Shown: positions 1 through 11,605 of the stretch, in pieces
Position numbering within the stretch: position 1 is the stretch's first letter
Layout: each line of letters starts with the position of its first letter
Origin: Absidia repens
Lineage: Eukaryota; Mucoromycota; Mucoromycetes; Mucorales; Cunninghamellaceae
NCBI GenBank assembly: GCA_002105175.1
Contig: MCGE01000044.1
Coordinates: forward strand, 62,001-126,000
Direction: 5' to 3'
Length of the DNA stretch: 64,000 nt
Translations under genes and position numbers: made by a program
The notes under the pieces: model-generated
What the model was told of the DNA's origin: nothing
Databases searched by the model: none
What the model saw: only the letters and a program-made list of their open reading frames with translations

Positions 1-737
1 AGTATTCCATATATCTTTTTTTTTTTTTGGCCATGCTTTGGATTCTAAATGGCTTGTAAGTCAGAAAATAACTTCTCTGTGTGTTAATAAACTGTCCAGT
101 ACATTCAGCCATCAATGGTGTCACCTAAAATGATGCCATTTTTCTTGTTCTTTTAAGAAGTCCCATTAAAAGAAATACTTGCATCCTTACTTGCATCCTT
201 AAAAAAAGAGAATATGAAAGTCGGGTGGTATTTCTCTGTGATTCATGGTGATCCAAAAAATTTAAACTACAGTATTTCCCAAAAATGGTAATGGCAAGTT
301 ATATTAAAAAAAGTTGAGTGTGGAGGGCGGTTTGATCGACAAGGAAGAGATAGAATTTAATTCATGCATGTTGTGAGCGTAGAGTGAACTTGAGGTAGAC
401 TACGTAGCAAAAAATTACAAAAAATAATAAAGGAAAACATAACATAAATAAGAAATGACAAGGATGATGATGCTACTACAACTTATAATTTAGGGTGAAA
501 AAGATATGTCACTTGCAATTTATTTTTTTTCGCTCTGTGTGACACTGTTATTTTTTCATATGGTTGCTTTCACCTGAAGGAATTATATAAAGTTAAAAGA
601 ACGCCACTTTTTATATTTTTATATTTCTTTCTTTCTTCCATTCTTTTTTTTTTTTCTGTCTCCAACGCACATATCCTTTTACGTTTACACAGTGCATTTA
701 CCCATTTATTATATCCTCTCTTCTTGTCTTACTCCCC
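1..737. other. 5' spacer upstream of the IML2-like gene
   Basis: No gene is visible. The stretch is AT-rich with T/A runs and a short tandem duplication (ACTTGCATCCTT twice near 177-203). Its last 150 bases are presumably the promoter and 5' UTR of the gene starting at 738. Confidence 0.6.
584..591 (+). promoter_or_regulatory. TATA-like element of the IML2-like gene
   Basis: TATATAAA lies 147 bases upstream of the ATG at 738 and is followed by pyrimidine-rich DNA, as in many fungal promoters. This is a motif match only. Confidence 0.35.
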
Positions 738-3700
738 ATGGTGAAAAGCTCAAAGCAAGAACAGCGGAAAACTGTCTGGCGTGGGATTAGTGTCAAAGCC
801 GATTCCCGTCCTTCATCAACGCAATCGCAAGACTCCTCCATCTCTTGGGAAAAACAGCCACTTAGTCCACTTTCTCAACATGAATTCTCTGCTAGCAGCA
901 AATCGCCACCTGACACACCAACAACATTTGAAGATCATCAGCACGAACAACACTCTACTTTATCCATCTCTCCAACAAACTCCACTGCATTGTCATCCTC
1001 GAAATCGTCCTCGAAATCGTCCAACCACAGGAAAGAAAAACTGGCTGAACTAGGTAGTTTGACGAAATCATACAATGCATCTTCAGCTTCCTCAACAACG
1101 TCCTCCCCAAAGAAAAGCAAGGAGAAGCGAGCGACTAGTCTTGGCAGTTTGACGAAACCTTATGAACAAAGCGAAAGACTGGCGCGGAAAGAACAGGAAC
1201 GCAAGGAGCGCAAGGAACGGGAAAAGCTGGAACGTCAGGCGCGCAAGGAGCAAGAAAAACTGGACAAAGAACTCAAGGAACGACAGAAGAAGGAACTCAA
1301 GGAACAGCAAAAGAAGGATTTGAAGGAATCAAAGGAAAAGGCCAAAGAAGTCAAGCTACTCAAGGAAAAGGAACGAATGGATCGAAAATCAAAAACAAAG
1401 TCATCTCTTTTCTCTCGTTCTTCCAAGTCTTCTACGCCGCCACCCATGGAAATCATTCATACTATTAATCCAAATCTACCTACAGATGGTTAGTACATAT
1501 GCACCCATAGGAAAGAAAAATGCTATTGGATGAGGATTACTAACATTTTTTTTTTTTCATTTTGCTATAGACAAACCGAAATCACCCGTGGAACGTCGTA
1601 GCTTACTCTCATTTGGGCGACCTAGTATGACGTCCCTTGCATCAAAACCAAACAACTCCTCTTACATAGACACTGTGGTGCCAGATTCTACATCGTGTAC
1701 AACAACTACTGATGTGATTGAAGGTACTCTCACTGATGATTCTGGCACTGAAGAATTTGTGGATTTTGCTGACAACCATACAAGTATCCGGAGTGGAGAC
1801 AGCGACCGGATATCTGGATCTACACCCCATGAAGCAACCAACACATCTTCATATCAGCATGAAATTCCGCCGCCAACGTCTACTTCATCAACGCACGTAT
1901 TACCATCATCTCTTCAGCCTCGACCTCAACAAAGAGCACCGAAATTATTGGATCACGCGCAGCAGCAAAACCACACTAGTAATTCCCAGCAAAGCTCTTC
2001 TACACCAAATGGCACAAACCACAGCATGTTTTATATTCTGAACTCGTTGCAGGACGCAGGACGGACTATTGGAGATGACGATCTACTGGACGACTTTACA
2101 GCAAACAAGATGGAAGAAACACAGACTTGGACATCATCACCTCACCAAAAAGATGATTCTCAGGGACAGCAATTCGATCAACATATTCAGGCTCTTGAAA
2201 TTATAGCCAATGGGACCGCAGCTTCTCCTCCACCTACCGAGCCACTACCTCCTCTTCCTACTGAACAGCAATCTCACCGACCTAATTATCATGCCAGTGA
2301 CAAAAGACACTCTACAGATTCACACAACTCAGGAAATCAGCATCATCCATCCGCCTCATCAACAGGTCGACTATCGATTTCATCATCACGGATGTCTCGT
2401 AGCTCATCTGTATCCAACAGCTCCTATGATACAGTGGCACAGTTCGAAACACGGCGTGCATCATCGTCAGACCATGATTATAGTCATCAGCAACATCATT
2501 CAGCATTTCTGTCACCGTCACCTTATGGAATTACCGCCATTTCTGAAGAAGAGCTTATGACTGCCACGACTACCCCTGGATCATCTATACCTGGACCCCT
2601 CACAGTTAAAATAGCAACGGATGGATCTCAACGAAAACATAATGATGATGGTAATGGTGGTCACCTTCCGGACAGCCCTATCGACAAATACATCAGAAAT
2701 GACACTGAGGATATTATCGACAATCACAGCGGCAGTGAAAGCGGCCATCAGGATGATATATTGGATGATCAACAGGATACCGACAGTGTTAGCTTTGAAT
2801 CGACCGATATACCTGATCCTTTCCTCTTTCCATCCGACGAAAGCGACAATCAGCAACAATTCAATATTGGTGGCGCTGGCGATGATCTTACTTCTTCTCA
2901 ACCAACCACATCGATAGATACAGTTGATCATTACCCTTACCCTGACCCTCATCCAAGTACTGCAGTCACCGACAATCCAGAATCATCAGCATCACCACAC
3001 ATGGATTACCAATTATCAACAAAAAGTCATGACACAGTAGCAACAACAAAAACACCAATATCGGCTATGATCACCATGAAAGACAAGAAAATGATGGACG
3101 AAGCTTTGAAGGTTAGAACGACGGAAAATGTGGCGGGACGACAAGTACCAGTGATGCAGGTGAATATTAGCAGCCATGGGTCTCCTTCCGTTGACGCTGC
3201 TGATGCTACTGCTGCGGATCATCATCATCCATCGCTATTGACCCCAATGTCAGCTGTCATTGAATCAACCAATTTACCACCACTGGCTTTGGATACCAAC
3301 GACACTCCCACTACTGACCAGCCACAATCTCTTCATCCGCAAAATGCATCATCATCATCAGCAGCAGCGGCAACAACATCATCAAACCAAACACCATCGC
3401 TTTTGCCCAGAATAAGCTCACTACCTTCTTCCTCGGCTACGTCTTTGGTGGAATCTCCTAGTTTGACTGGATCTCCTCCACTTACCGACCCTCCTGTTTT
3501 GGCTGAATCACCTGCTTCTATCCTGCCCACCAAAACAACCTCGACAAGCAAATCGCTAGGTCCCACTGCGAAGGTATCCTCTACTGCTGTGCCTGTATCC
3601 GATACTACGTCAACGACGGAATGCGGTGTCGCAGCCAATTTTTTAAAACCTAGGGAACAAGAAGAAGCAGGTAAGACAATATATGTCACAAAAACAAAAA

Positions 3701-6001
3701 GGAAAGAATAATATATTCAAATGTCATTTTATATTCTATTTTATATAGATCAACCGATTCGACAAGGCATGAATTATCTGTTCAGTAATAAGTTTACAAA
3801 GGCATTGACTATATTCAAATCGAAGGCTGAAAGGTATGGCTGTAAAAGACAAAAAAATAAAATAAAATATATGAATGGGATCATTCTAATTTCTTTTTTT
3901 GATATATATATATATGTTTAGTGAACCACTTCATGCACATGGTCTGGGGTCAATGTTATTTTTGAAAGGTAAGCTCGGTATCAAAAAAATAAATAAATCC
4001 ATAATGCTGTTGGTCTCACCTTTTTATTTTTTTATTGTATCTATGTGTTGCTCAATCTTAGCTATGATGGTGCGTATGTCAAACAGGAACATCGAACTGA
4101 CACTTTTTTATTGATACCTTTTATTTCTTTCTTTTCTACCTTAGACATATAACGAAAATGATGTGGACGCGGCAATGAACTCTCTTACTCAAGCTTATAC
4201 CATGGCAAGTACTCAAGCTGACCTATCTGAAGAAAAGCTCTCATTCGATGATACGTTCTCCTCTCAATTCTCGTCATTGATGGCTAGTGCAAACGATGAT
4301 AGTGGGCGATCCTCTGTCAAGAGCTTTAAATCCAATGGTGTACTTCGGGCTCATGTCATCAAGGCTGAAAGCTGCTTGTTGATGGGTATCTTGCAACTGA
4401 CACAGGAGAACATGGCGGGTTACTTGAAATGTGGACTGAATCTCAGAAAAGGTAAGTAAATAATTATAAAAAGAGAAAGAGCAAATAAATTGATTTTGAT
4501 CTATTATGCTTTAGCATGCACCGGTTATGAATTGGTTTGGAAAGAGTATCAGCAAATGGGAGATCAAGTCTCGGAATGCATGGATCACGATACAGTCTTA
4601 GCAGTTCAATTTGGTGTTGGAACCCTTCATATATTACTCTCCTCTTTACCTGAAAAAATCGTTAACATATTTTCAGGATTGGCATGGAAAACGAACAAAA
4701 AATTAGGCTTTGAATTATTGAAATCAGTTATGACTGGCAAAGGAACTCGGTCTTCGTTTGGATCCCTGATGTAAGTTAAAAAAGAAATAAATCGCCTCCA
4801 TTAGCAACTTCGAGCTCATCATTATTATTATATATATATATAGACTCTTGAGTTATTACTCCTTATTATCAAGTGCGGTACCATCCATTTATGCTCAAGA
4901 ATCTATCCAACCAACAATTGAATGTCTTGTGGAAGCACAAAAATCACACCCCAAGTCATGCTTTTTCTTGTACTATGCGGCACGAATATCTCGGGTGGCA
5001 AGAAATGTAGGCTTATCGACACAATCCTTCACCATGGCAACAACATCTACGCGACGAGGGGCATGGGCCGAAGTAGCCATGAAGCATACCGTGGCTTACG
5101 AGGTCGGATTGAATCATGCCATGCAACTGGATTGGGATACCTCAGCGGCGTATTTCGAACAACTATGCTGTGCACGCGATTGGTCACCTGCCTTCTGTCA
5201 ATACTTTGTGGGCGCATGCCATGAAATGCTCGGCCAACGACAAGAAGCCAAGGACGCCTTTGATGAAGTACCTGTGCTTAGCCATCAACAACACCACCGC
5301 AAAAGCTTATTGGACAATTTTGTGCAAGTCAAAGTGGAACGATACCAGTACCAAGATTACCGCGATTTAGATACCTGTCTACCGGGGTTGGAATTATTGC
5401 TTTTACTCAATGCGTATGCTTCTATGGAAAACACCTATCTGTTACGCTGCCTGGATATGATTGAAGAAACATGCCAATTGGTCGACTTGGAGGAGGACGG
5501 TTTGGATGATGCTCAAGGTGGCAATGACGACAACGATACCAACATCACCACCACGACTAGCAAATCACTCACAAACTATGGAACGTTACTACTACTCAAA
5601 TCTGCTGTGTTAAATGCGTTATCAAGATACAACGTGTGTCTACCTATTTTGGACTGGCTCATGAAAAGAAAGCATCTCTTAGAAAATGAAGAATGGTTAC
5701 TTCCGTTTGTTTATTGGGGTAAGTCCGAGCGAAAGAAAGAAACCAAGCCTACAATGATATTAACGGCTGTCATGATCTACTTTTTTTTATTTTATTTTAT
5801 TTTATAGAGGCTGGTGTAACACATTGGGGAATGGAAAATCAAAAGAAAAGTCGAGAATTGTGGCAGCTGGCTCTGTCCTGTACCAGGTACGACTTTGAAT
5901 TTCGAATGGCTAGCCGTATACACTTGGCATTGGAAAAATGCGACGCACTGGGCATACTGGAACCAAGCGTTCTTACCACCAATGGACGAAAAAGAATCTG
6001 A
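738..6001 (+). CDS. IML2: IML2/TTC39-family protein with long disordered N-terminal extension
   Basis: Nine exons fit splice signals and phase: 738-1488, 1571-3670, 3749-3833, 3922-3968, 4062-4069, 4145-4451, 4515-4770, 4844-5718, 5808-6001 (1540 aa). The C-terminal ~590 residues match the IML2/TTC39 family (DUF3808, TPR-like). It has the conserved start (DQPIRQGMNYLFSNKFTKAL), the segment read across the micro-exon (FLK-AMM-TYNENDVDAA), and helical pairs such as YYAARISR and YFEQLCCARDWSPAFCQY. Family members in yeast act in clearance of inclusion bodies and lipid-droplet functions. Residues 1-~945 are low-complexity: a Lys/Glu/Arg coiled stretch around 150-235, then Ser/Thr/Pro/Gln/His-rich sequence. 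The extension is joined by consistent splice phases (G|AC at 1488/1571, G|AT at 3670/3749), so I read one gene; two genes fused by annotation is the alternative. An AATAAA occurs at 6123-6128. Confidence 0.85.
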
Positions 6002-6195
6002 AAATTACATCTTATTTCTCTTCCATGATTAGACTTTTTTAAACATATACTCTCTCACCTTTAGTTTTAGTACCCTACATTTTTTATACATTAATCTTTT
6101 TTATTCATTACTGTTTTATAATAATAAACGCTCAGGCGCTCTGCTGGAGATTTTGGAAATCTTTCGATTTATTGGGTGTCACAATTTTTTATTAA

Positions 6196-6283
6196 AGTAT
6201 GGGTTTTGATGGGATGGGATAAAGCCTCCGCCATTTCGCACTATGATGGGCAGCCCCATGGGGCCCGACCGTCGTGCTCAGTG
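6196..6283 (+). repeat. Local direct repeat, unit 1
   Basis: Shares with 6986-7089 the ordered blocks GGGTTTTGATGGG-TGGGAT, ATTT-GCACTATG, GGGCAGC, GGGGCCC and CGTCGTGCT. Same orientation, about 790 bases apart. Unit 1 has a CCCCATGGGG palindrome. Confidence 0.65.
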
Positions 6284-6499
6284 CGTCGTAAATGATTTTT
6301 TTTTGCGTGCCTGAAAAAAAAAAATAGGGAAGTGATTGAAGTCTCTTCGCATTATCGTAGGCTGGATGATTCACGCTCCGCATTCTGCTTTCTATTTTTT
6401 GGCCCCCATTTTTTTCCCCTCTCTTTTTCTTTCTTTTTTATTTTTTTTCCTTCATGATAGTCTGAATGATATGATGGCAAGGCTCATTAGGGTACTGGT

Positions 6500-6660
6500 G
6501 ATCTAGGATTAGTTTTAGAACTTGAATTAGGGGCGTTTTAAAAAACGCAAAACAAATATCATGGGGAAACGCTTTCATTTTGGATGTAGGATTTGGGAAC
6601 GACAGTAGATTAGCACTCATTAGTTTAGTAATAGTTTGTCATCGTTTGTATCTACGTCTG
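6500..6660 (-). repeat. Dispersed repeat family, copy A
   Basis: The reverse complement carries the family core: AAATCCTACATCCAAAATGA, then AAGCGTTTCCCCATG, preceded by the AAACTATTACTAAACTAATG arm seen in the other copies. The outer ends are not clear. Confidence 0.6.
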
Positions 6661-6985
6661 AATAAATATGTTCTTTTTCTCATAATTAGTTTCTCTGTTG
6701 TACAGTACGTTTACATGATGAGCTTCATCGAATGTGTATTACATATGCATAGAATAAAAAAAAGTGTATCTATATATATATATATGAAAAAGGAACGGAT
6801 TGGGTATTATGGAGACTTCTTCCACCAACTCTATAAGTCTGTGCGTAGAAAAGAAAACAGGGATGTGTTTGTGTAAAAAAACAGCTATTACAGTGTATTT
6901 TATTGTGGTGGGGTATATTGAAGAGCAAAGTTGAGAATAGTATTAGTTATGTAGCTACTGGGTGGCGGGGGGGGTTCTGAAGTGT

Positions 6986-7089
6986 GGGTTTTGATGGGGT
7001 GGGATGGAAGACTCTATGATTTGGCACTATGGGTGGGCAGCGACTGAGAAAAAAGGATGAACGCCTTGGGGCCCAATCGTCGTGCTAGA
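6986..7089 (+). repeat. Local direct repeat, unit 2
   Basis: Diverged copy of 6196-6283 with a ~15-base insertion between the GGGCAGC and GGGGCCC blocks. Confidence 0.65.
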
Positions 7090-7158
7090 AAAAGAGGTAA
7101 GGGATTAGATACGGTGATGTGAATGGAGGAAAGGTAGGAAATTTTAAAGTCATAGATG

Positions 7159-7200
7159 TTTATCTTAGATGGTTACCTTAGAAGGTTATCTTAGATAAGG
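7159..7200 (+). repeat. Short tandem, about 14-nt unit
   Basis: Three near-copies of a unit resembling GGTTATCTTAGAT follow one another. Confidence 0.5.
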
Positions 7201-7822
7201 GTTTACCCCTCTTTGTTTCTAATATATTATTAAACAATACTATCAAATGTTTTTATTGTCATTATTTTTGTGCGCGGAAGAACGATATTGCTGGGGTATA
7301 AGTTCGCGCGAATATATTGTGATGATCTGACTGACAGTCATGCTTCGATTTTTTTTAAAGGGAACATATTCTATGCTTGAGGGTGTGATATATATGTATA
7401 TATTTTGGTATCGATTTACCGGAATACTATTTTCAGTGGTAAATGATTTTGGATTGTGGAACTTTTTTTTTCATTATCCCATTCATGAGCGTCTAACCTA
7501 AACCCTTTGCATTCTTTAATTAGTACCTTTTTTTTGTTCCCGCAAACTAACCCTGAGTATCATAAATATTGAATTTTTCAACGGCTCTATGGAGCATCAA
7601 AATGTTTATTAATATTCAAAAAAAAGAGGGGGATGATGGTAATGCTTAAATCTATGGAGTCTATAAAATTCTAAAGGGGAATGAATTATGGGAAAGATGT
7701 GAATGATAAATGGAAAATGCTACAAATGTGAATAATATGCAGTGAGGGGGGAGTTCTAAAGTAAGTCATCATAACTGGTAAGAGTTCGCTGGATAGGAGG
7801 ATCTATTAAAAGACAACACAAA

Positions 7823-9358
7823 TTAGTATCGTTTCCAAAAAATGTGAACTAATTTATTACACCCAGTTTTTCTTTCTTCACCTAATGTATCCAAAGGCGG
7901 TATTTTCGGGCCAGAGGTACTTGAGCCATACGATTTACCACCATCTACTACAAAACAATACCATAATCAGTCATAGTCTCTTTCATCGTTAAAACTATTT
8001 ACTTACCTTCATCCATCCAGGTCAAATTGCTATGACGCGATCGATCCATCATTTTCGCCCGGTTCACTAGCAAGATATAAGGTATAAGTGACATGAGTGA
8101 AAAAAAAAAAAAAAATGAAAAAAATAATGAGACCTATTTATATGTTACCTTTAATTTTATGAGATCCAACCACGGTGCCATCCATCATTGATATAGCTTC
8201 CTGTGCACTCGCAGCTTCTTCAAAAGTAATAAATCCATATCTAAAAAAAATCAATTTAGTATCAATTCATCCCACAGATGATAAGGTCGTCTATCTCCGA
8301 AGCATACTCCCCACCCTATCCATTTTTTCTTCTCTCCAAAACGTACTCTTTGCCTTCAATGAGTTTGACATGTGTGATTCGTCCAAACTTTGAAAAAACT
8401 TGTTCTAGTTCAGACGAAGAGACATTTGCAAGATCCCCAATATAAATCTTTTTTCGAAGGCGATCCTATGGTAAATCAAAAAGTTCCCATGTTAAACATT
8501 TTGTCACGTTCACTCTCCCATATACACCCCCCTTTTTGTTTTGCTTTCTTTTGACATACATCCATTTCTGAGCTTTGTCTCCGATGGCGCCTGTGATCAT
8601 GATATCTTCTTGGAGATGCAGAGGAATGGCGACGGCGTCGTTGGTGCCTGTATCGATCATGACTGTCATAACTGTCGACACTACTACTGCGACGATCCTC
8701 TTCCTCGTCCTCATCACTACTATTATAACGGTGTCGGCTTTGACTGTGGTGACGATGGCGGTGACTATGGCGGTGATGATGATGATGATGATGATGATGA
8801 TCGTCGTCATTGTCCTTATCATCCAAGTATCGCGATGATGATGATGATGATGGAGGTGGTGAGAGGGATCGAGAGTGGTGGTTTCGTCGTCGATGAGTTC
8901 GTCGTTGTCGTGGGAATGAGGATCTCCGTTGGCTCGCCGAAGAACCGTCACTGTCTCCATCGCTGTAGTCCTTGTTATCCGCACCAGTGGTGTCGTTTTC
9001 ATGTCGTCGTCGGTCGGAATGGGTCGATCGCTGGTGTTCACCTTCTTCAATGCCATCGGCACCAAAGTGTGACCGTCGCTGCTTCACGCGTCCGAATTCA
9101 TCCAGTTCTTCTTCGTAATATAATGGCTTTCCCCTATCAAGAATAAAATCAAAGAGCATGCATGGTGCAATGGTAAGCCTGTCAAACGTCACATTCACTT
9201 TTTCTTTTCTACGGATTTTTTGTTGATATGACTTACCCAGAGATTGTTGGCGAAGGCGACCTGAAAAACAAACAAATATGTTGTCAATAAAACAAAATCA
9301 TTATCGGTGCATATATCATTTCGATGTTCGTTTACCTTTGCTGATATGAATGTGGCAT
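7823..9358 (-). CDS. RRM-domain, SR-like RNA-binding protein
   Basis: Seven exons on the minus strand: 9336-9358, 9237-9260, 8560-9133, 8347-8465, 8149-8240, 8007-8066, 7823-7947 (338 aa). Residues ~20-205 are an Arg/Ser/Asp/His-rich, RS-like region with a nine-His run. A single RRM follows at about 209-285, with RNP2 (IYIGDL) and RNP1 (EYGFITFE) spliced correctly across the 8347/8240 junction. After it comes a short tail starting VNRAKMMDRS. The architecture suggests a nuclear pre-mRNA splicing or mRNP factor; I do not recognise the orthologue. The last acceptor is ambiguous: AG ends at 7948 or 7945, a one-codon difference. The start ATG opens a 23-nt exon; a GTAAGTGG donor near 9457 hints at a 5' UTR intron. 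Confidence 0.75.
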
Positions 9359-9520
9359 GTTTGAGCGGCTGCTTTCTTTGTACGCTACTTTAAAAAGATC
9401 ACAGTGAAGTGTTGATAAATGATTTTGGCGCTAGTAATTGTTGTAAATACCACTTACAAAAAGTAAAACTTATCTATCTGAAGAAAGAAGAGTAAGGCAG
9501 ATCCCAAATAAGTGGTTCGT

Positions 9521-9560
<40 letters not shown>

Positions 9561-9768
9561 AAGACAGATCAAAAAATAAATAAAAAAGTTAAAAGAAGAC
9601 AGAAAGAAAAAAAAAAGAAGAAAAAAATTTCAAAGCCAGTTTTTTATTTTCGGTCCGACGACCGACACCCAAAGATACAGTAACCAACCCAGCATCCATT
9701 CCCTCACATACACACACCCCATATAATAAAATATAAACTATACGAATTCTATATTACTAAATTTAATA
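9359..9768. other. Spacer with 32-A tract
   Basis: Holds the 5' leader of the RRM gene, a run of 32 A at 9526-9557 and the 3' UTR of the cofactor B gene. No coding signal is seen. Confidence 0.6.
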
Positions 9769-10420
9769 CTACATTTCTTCCAGTTCGTCGTCAGTCATCA
9801 TCAAATCATCATCTTGCTCTGGGAAATCACCCACCGTGACTTTAATAGGTCGGACAAAGGTACCGTATTTGGCAGGGCACGTAAAGTACCGGACACCCTT
9901 GACACTGCCATCGTTCTTGCCCAGAGGTTCATCGTATTGAATACCGACCCAGGTACCAGGTTGGAATTCAGTCAGGCCAAGGAACCGCACTGTGCCACGT
10001 CGAGCCAAAGAATCGTCACCATCCACCAGTTGTACTTGACAACGATCACCCACCTTCATCTTGGCCGCAGCATCTTCATTGTCCTTTTCAAATTGTGCTT
10101 GTTGTTCTTGTGCTTCATCAGAGAATCGGCCTAATTTGTTGCGTTCTTTGAATGCCCGTACAGTATCTAATTGTGTATAAACAAAATGCGTTAGCAAGAC
10201 CGTCACTCCTCTCCTTTTTGTCCTTGTTCGATTTCGTATATTACCTGTCCTGTTACGGTATTCATCTTCGGTCAGTTCAAACTTTTCTACCAAGGAAACA
10301 TCAGTAAACTGTCCCTTGACTCGACGAGGATTGGTATCGGTGACCTATAATAGTAAAACGTAAATATACGTATATTTAGTGGGACATGTCGTATCAAAAA
10401 ACGAGGGTAGTAAAGGGTTC

Positions 10421-10465
<45 letters not shown>

Positions 10466-10754
10466 TGAAGTCGCATAAAGTTTTCAACAGGATAAGCACC
10501 AAGAAGAATGGTATCGTCCGCCAAAGGTGCAATATGCATATCCCCTTGGTAAAGGTCAAGTTTTTGAGTACTGCTAGGAATACCAGTGATGGGCTCAAGT
10601 TTTTCCTAATGATACAGAAGAATGTAAGTCAAAAAAGTCAATCTAGGCTCTTTTGGATATATACCTTGAGATCCAAAATGGACCAGCCTTTATCAAGACG
10701 TCGTTCGGCACTAATATTTTCAGAAGTGGTAACAATAACTGTAACAATTGACAT
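9769..10754 (-). CDS. TBCB: Tubulin-folding cofactor B (CAP-Gly)
   Basis: Four exons: 10665-10754, 10465-10605, 10245-10344, 9769-10166 (242 aa). The N-terminus is a ubiquitin-like domain (about 1-85, opening MSIVTVIVTTSENISAERRL). A charged linker (about 120-155) leads to a C-terminal CAP-Gly domain (about 168-217) with the RGTVRFLG start, W in GTWVGIQYDEP and the GKNDGSV motif. Length and UBL-CAP-Gly order are those of TBCB (yeast Alf1), which binds alpha-tubulin during tubulin dimer assembly in the cytosol. The acidic tail ends EEM. Intron 2 contains 38 consecutive T on the plus strand (10425-10462). The gene is head-to-head with the complex I subunit at 10910. Confidence 0.93.
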
Positions 10755-10909
10755 GGTATAAGATGGAAAGAGGGAAGATATGGCCACTCCCCAAAAAAAA
10801 GGAGAGGTCGATTTGTAAGATATGAATCTCCGACTTCGTCAAGTCACTTTTTTTTTTTTTGCCTAAGCGCCATAACAACCAATTTTGCTTTTCTCTTTTT
10901 TTTTACACA
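10755..10909. promoter_or_regulatory. Shared divergent promoter, TBCB / complex I 9.5 kDa subunit
   Basis: Only 155 bases separate the two start codons of divergent genes, so both core promoters must lie here. There is a T-run near 10848-10860 and no obvious TATA element. Confidence 0.6.
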
Positions 10910-11605
10910 ATGTTTGGGTTACGCCGTTTTGCTATTGAAAAGCCTGTCATCTTTTGGTCCTTTGTTCTCGGTTCTATTGGTAAGTGCTTCAAAAAAGAGA
11001 AAATAAAAGATGACTTTGATAAGGGTGCATGGGTGGGGTTATAGTATGACTTGGGCTCCGTCGTCAAGGCAGAACAACATGTTATTTTTCAATACACATA
11101 CCAACAACTACGAATTTTTTTTCGAAAAACTGTATCGATTCCACATCAGTTGATGATGGTTGCACTAATACTGTTAACAGTGATGGACTTTAATCTTTAC
11201 CTGACAGAAAAACAGTGACGACCCACCTACAACACTCTTCCGCCAGCACATGACAACGAAAAATATCAACTTTGCACCAAACAACAAAGGTCACCACGTG
11301 GTTTACTTGGAATATTGGATTTGAAGTTTCAAGCTGCCTATCCATCCATGCACCCTGCTTCTATCCTATTCGATGTAAAATACCTACTTACGTTTATTTA
11401 TATATAGGCCCTGCTTTGGTCTTCACTGTACCAAAGGTGCGTCGTGATTATTTTGGTTTCAAGGGTGTCGAAGCGCTTCCTCTGACCTATCCCCGTAAGT
11501 AAAAAAAAACGGATGAAAATGGAGAATGTCTAGACTCACTGTTCTCTTTTTCAATAAGTTCCTAACCGGGCACGTAGTCCCCCTTCTGGCTATGAAGATG
11601 CATGA
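10910..11605 (+). CDS. NADH:ubiquinone oxidoreductase 9.5 kDa-type subunit
   Basis: Three exons: 10910-10979, 11408-11494, 11559-11605 (67 aa). The spliced protein begins MFGLRRFAIEKPVIFWSFVL, then a Gly-Pro hydrophobic turn (GPALVFTVPKVRRDYFG) and the tail TYPLPNRARSPPSGYEDA. This is the pattern of the fungal complex I 9.5 kDa accessory subunit (NDUFA3-like): one membrane helix followed by a TYP-P-..-GY-D tail. It would sit in the mitochondrial inner membrane arm of complex I. The first intron (428 nt) is by far the longest in the window's small genes. Phases G|GC and C|TT support the model. Confidence 0.85.

Larger units (their letters stand above)
6002..7822. other. Intergenic spacer with repeats
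   Basis: No gene can be supported between the 3' end of the IML2-like gene and the stop of the minus-strand RRM gene. The spacer holds a local repeat pair (6196-6283 and 6986-7089), one diverged copy of the dispersed repeat family (about 6500-6660), and a short tandem (7159-7200). The rest is AT-rich. Confidence 0.6.

Noticed and set aside
8541..9146. 201-codon plus-strand Asp/Gly/Val-rich frame
   Set aside because: Complement of the RS/His-rich exon of the RRM protein; low complexity with no motif.
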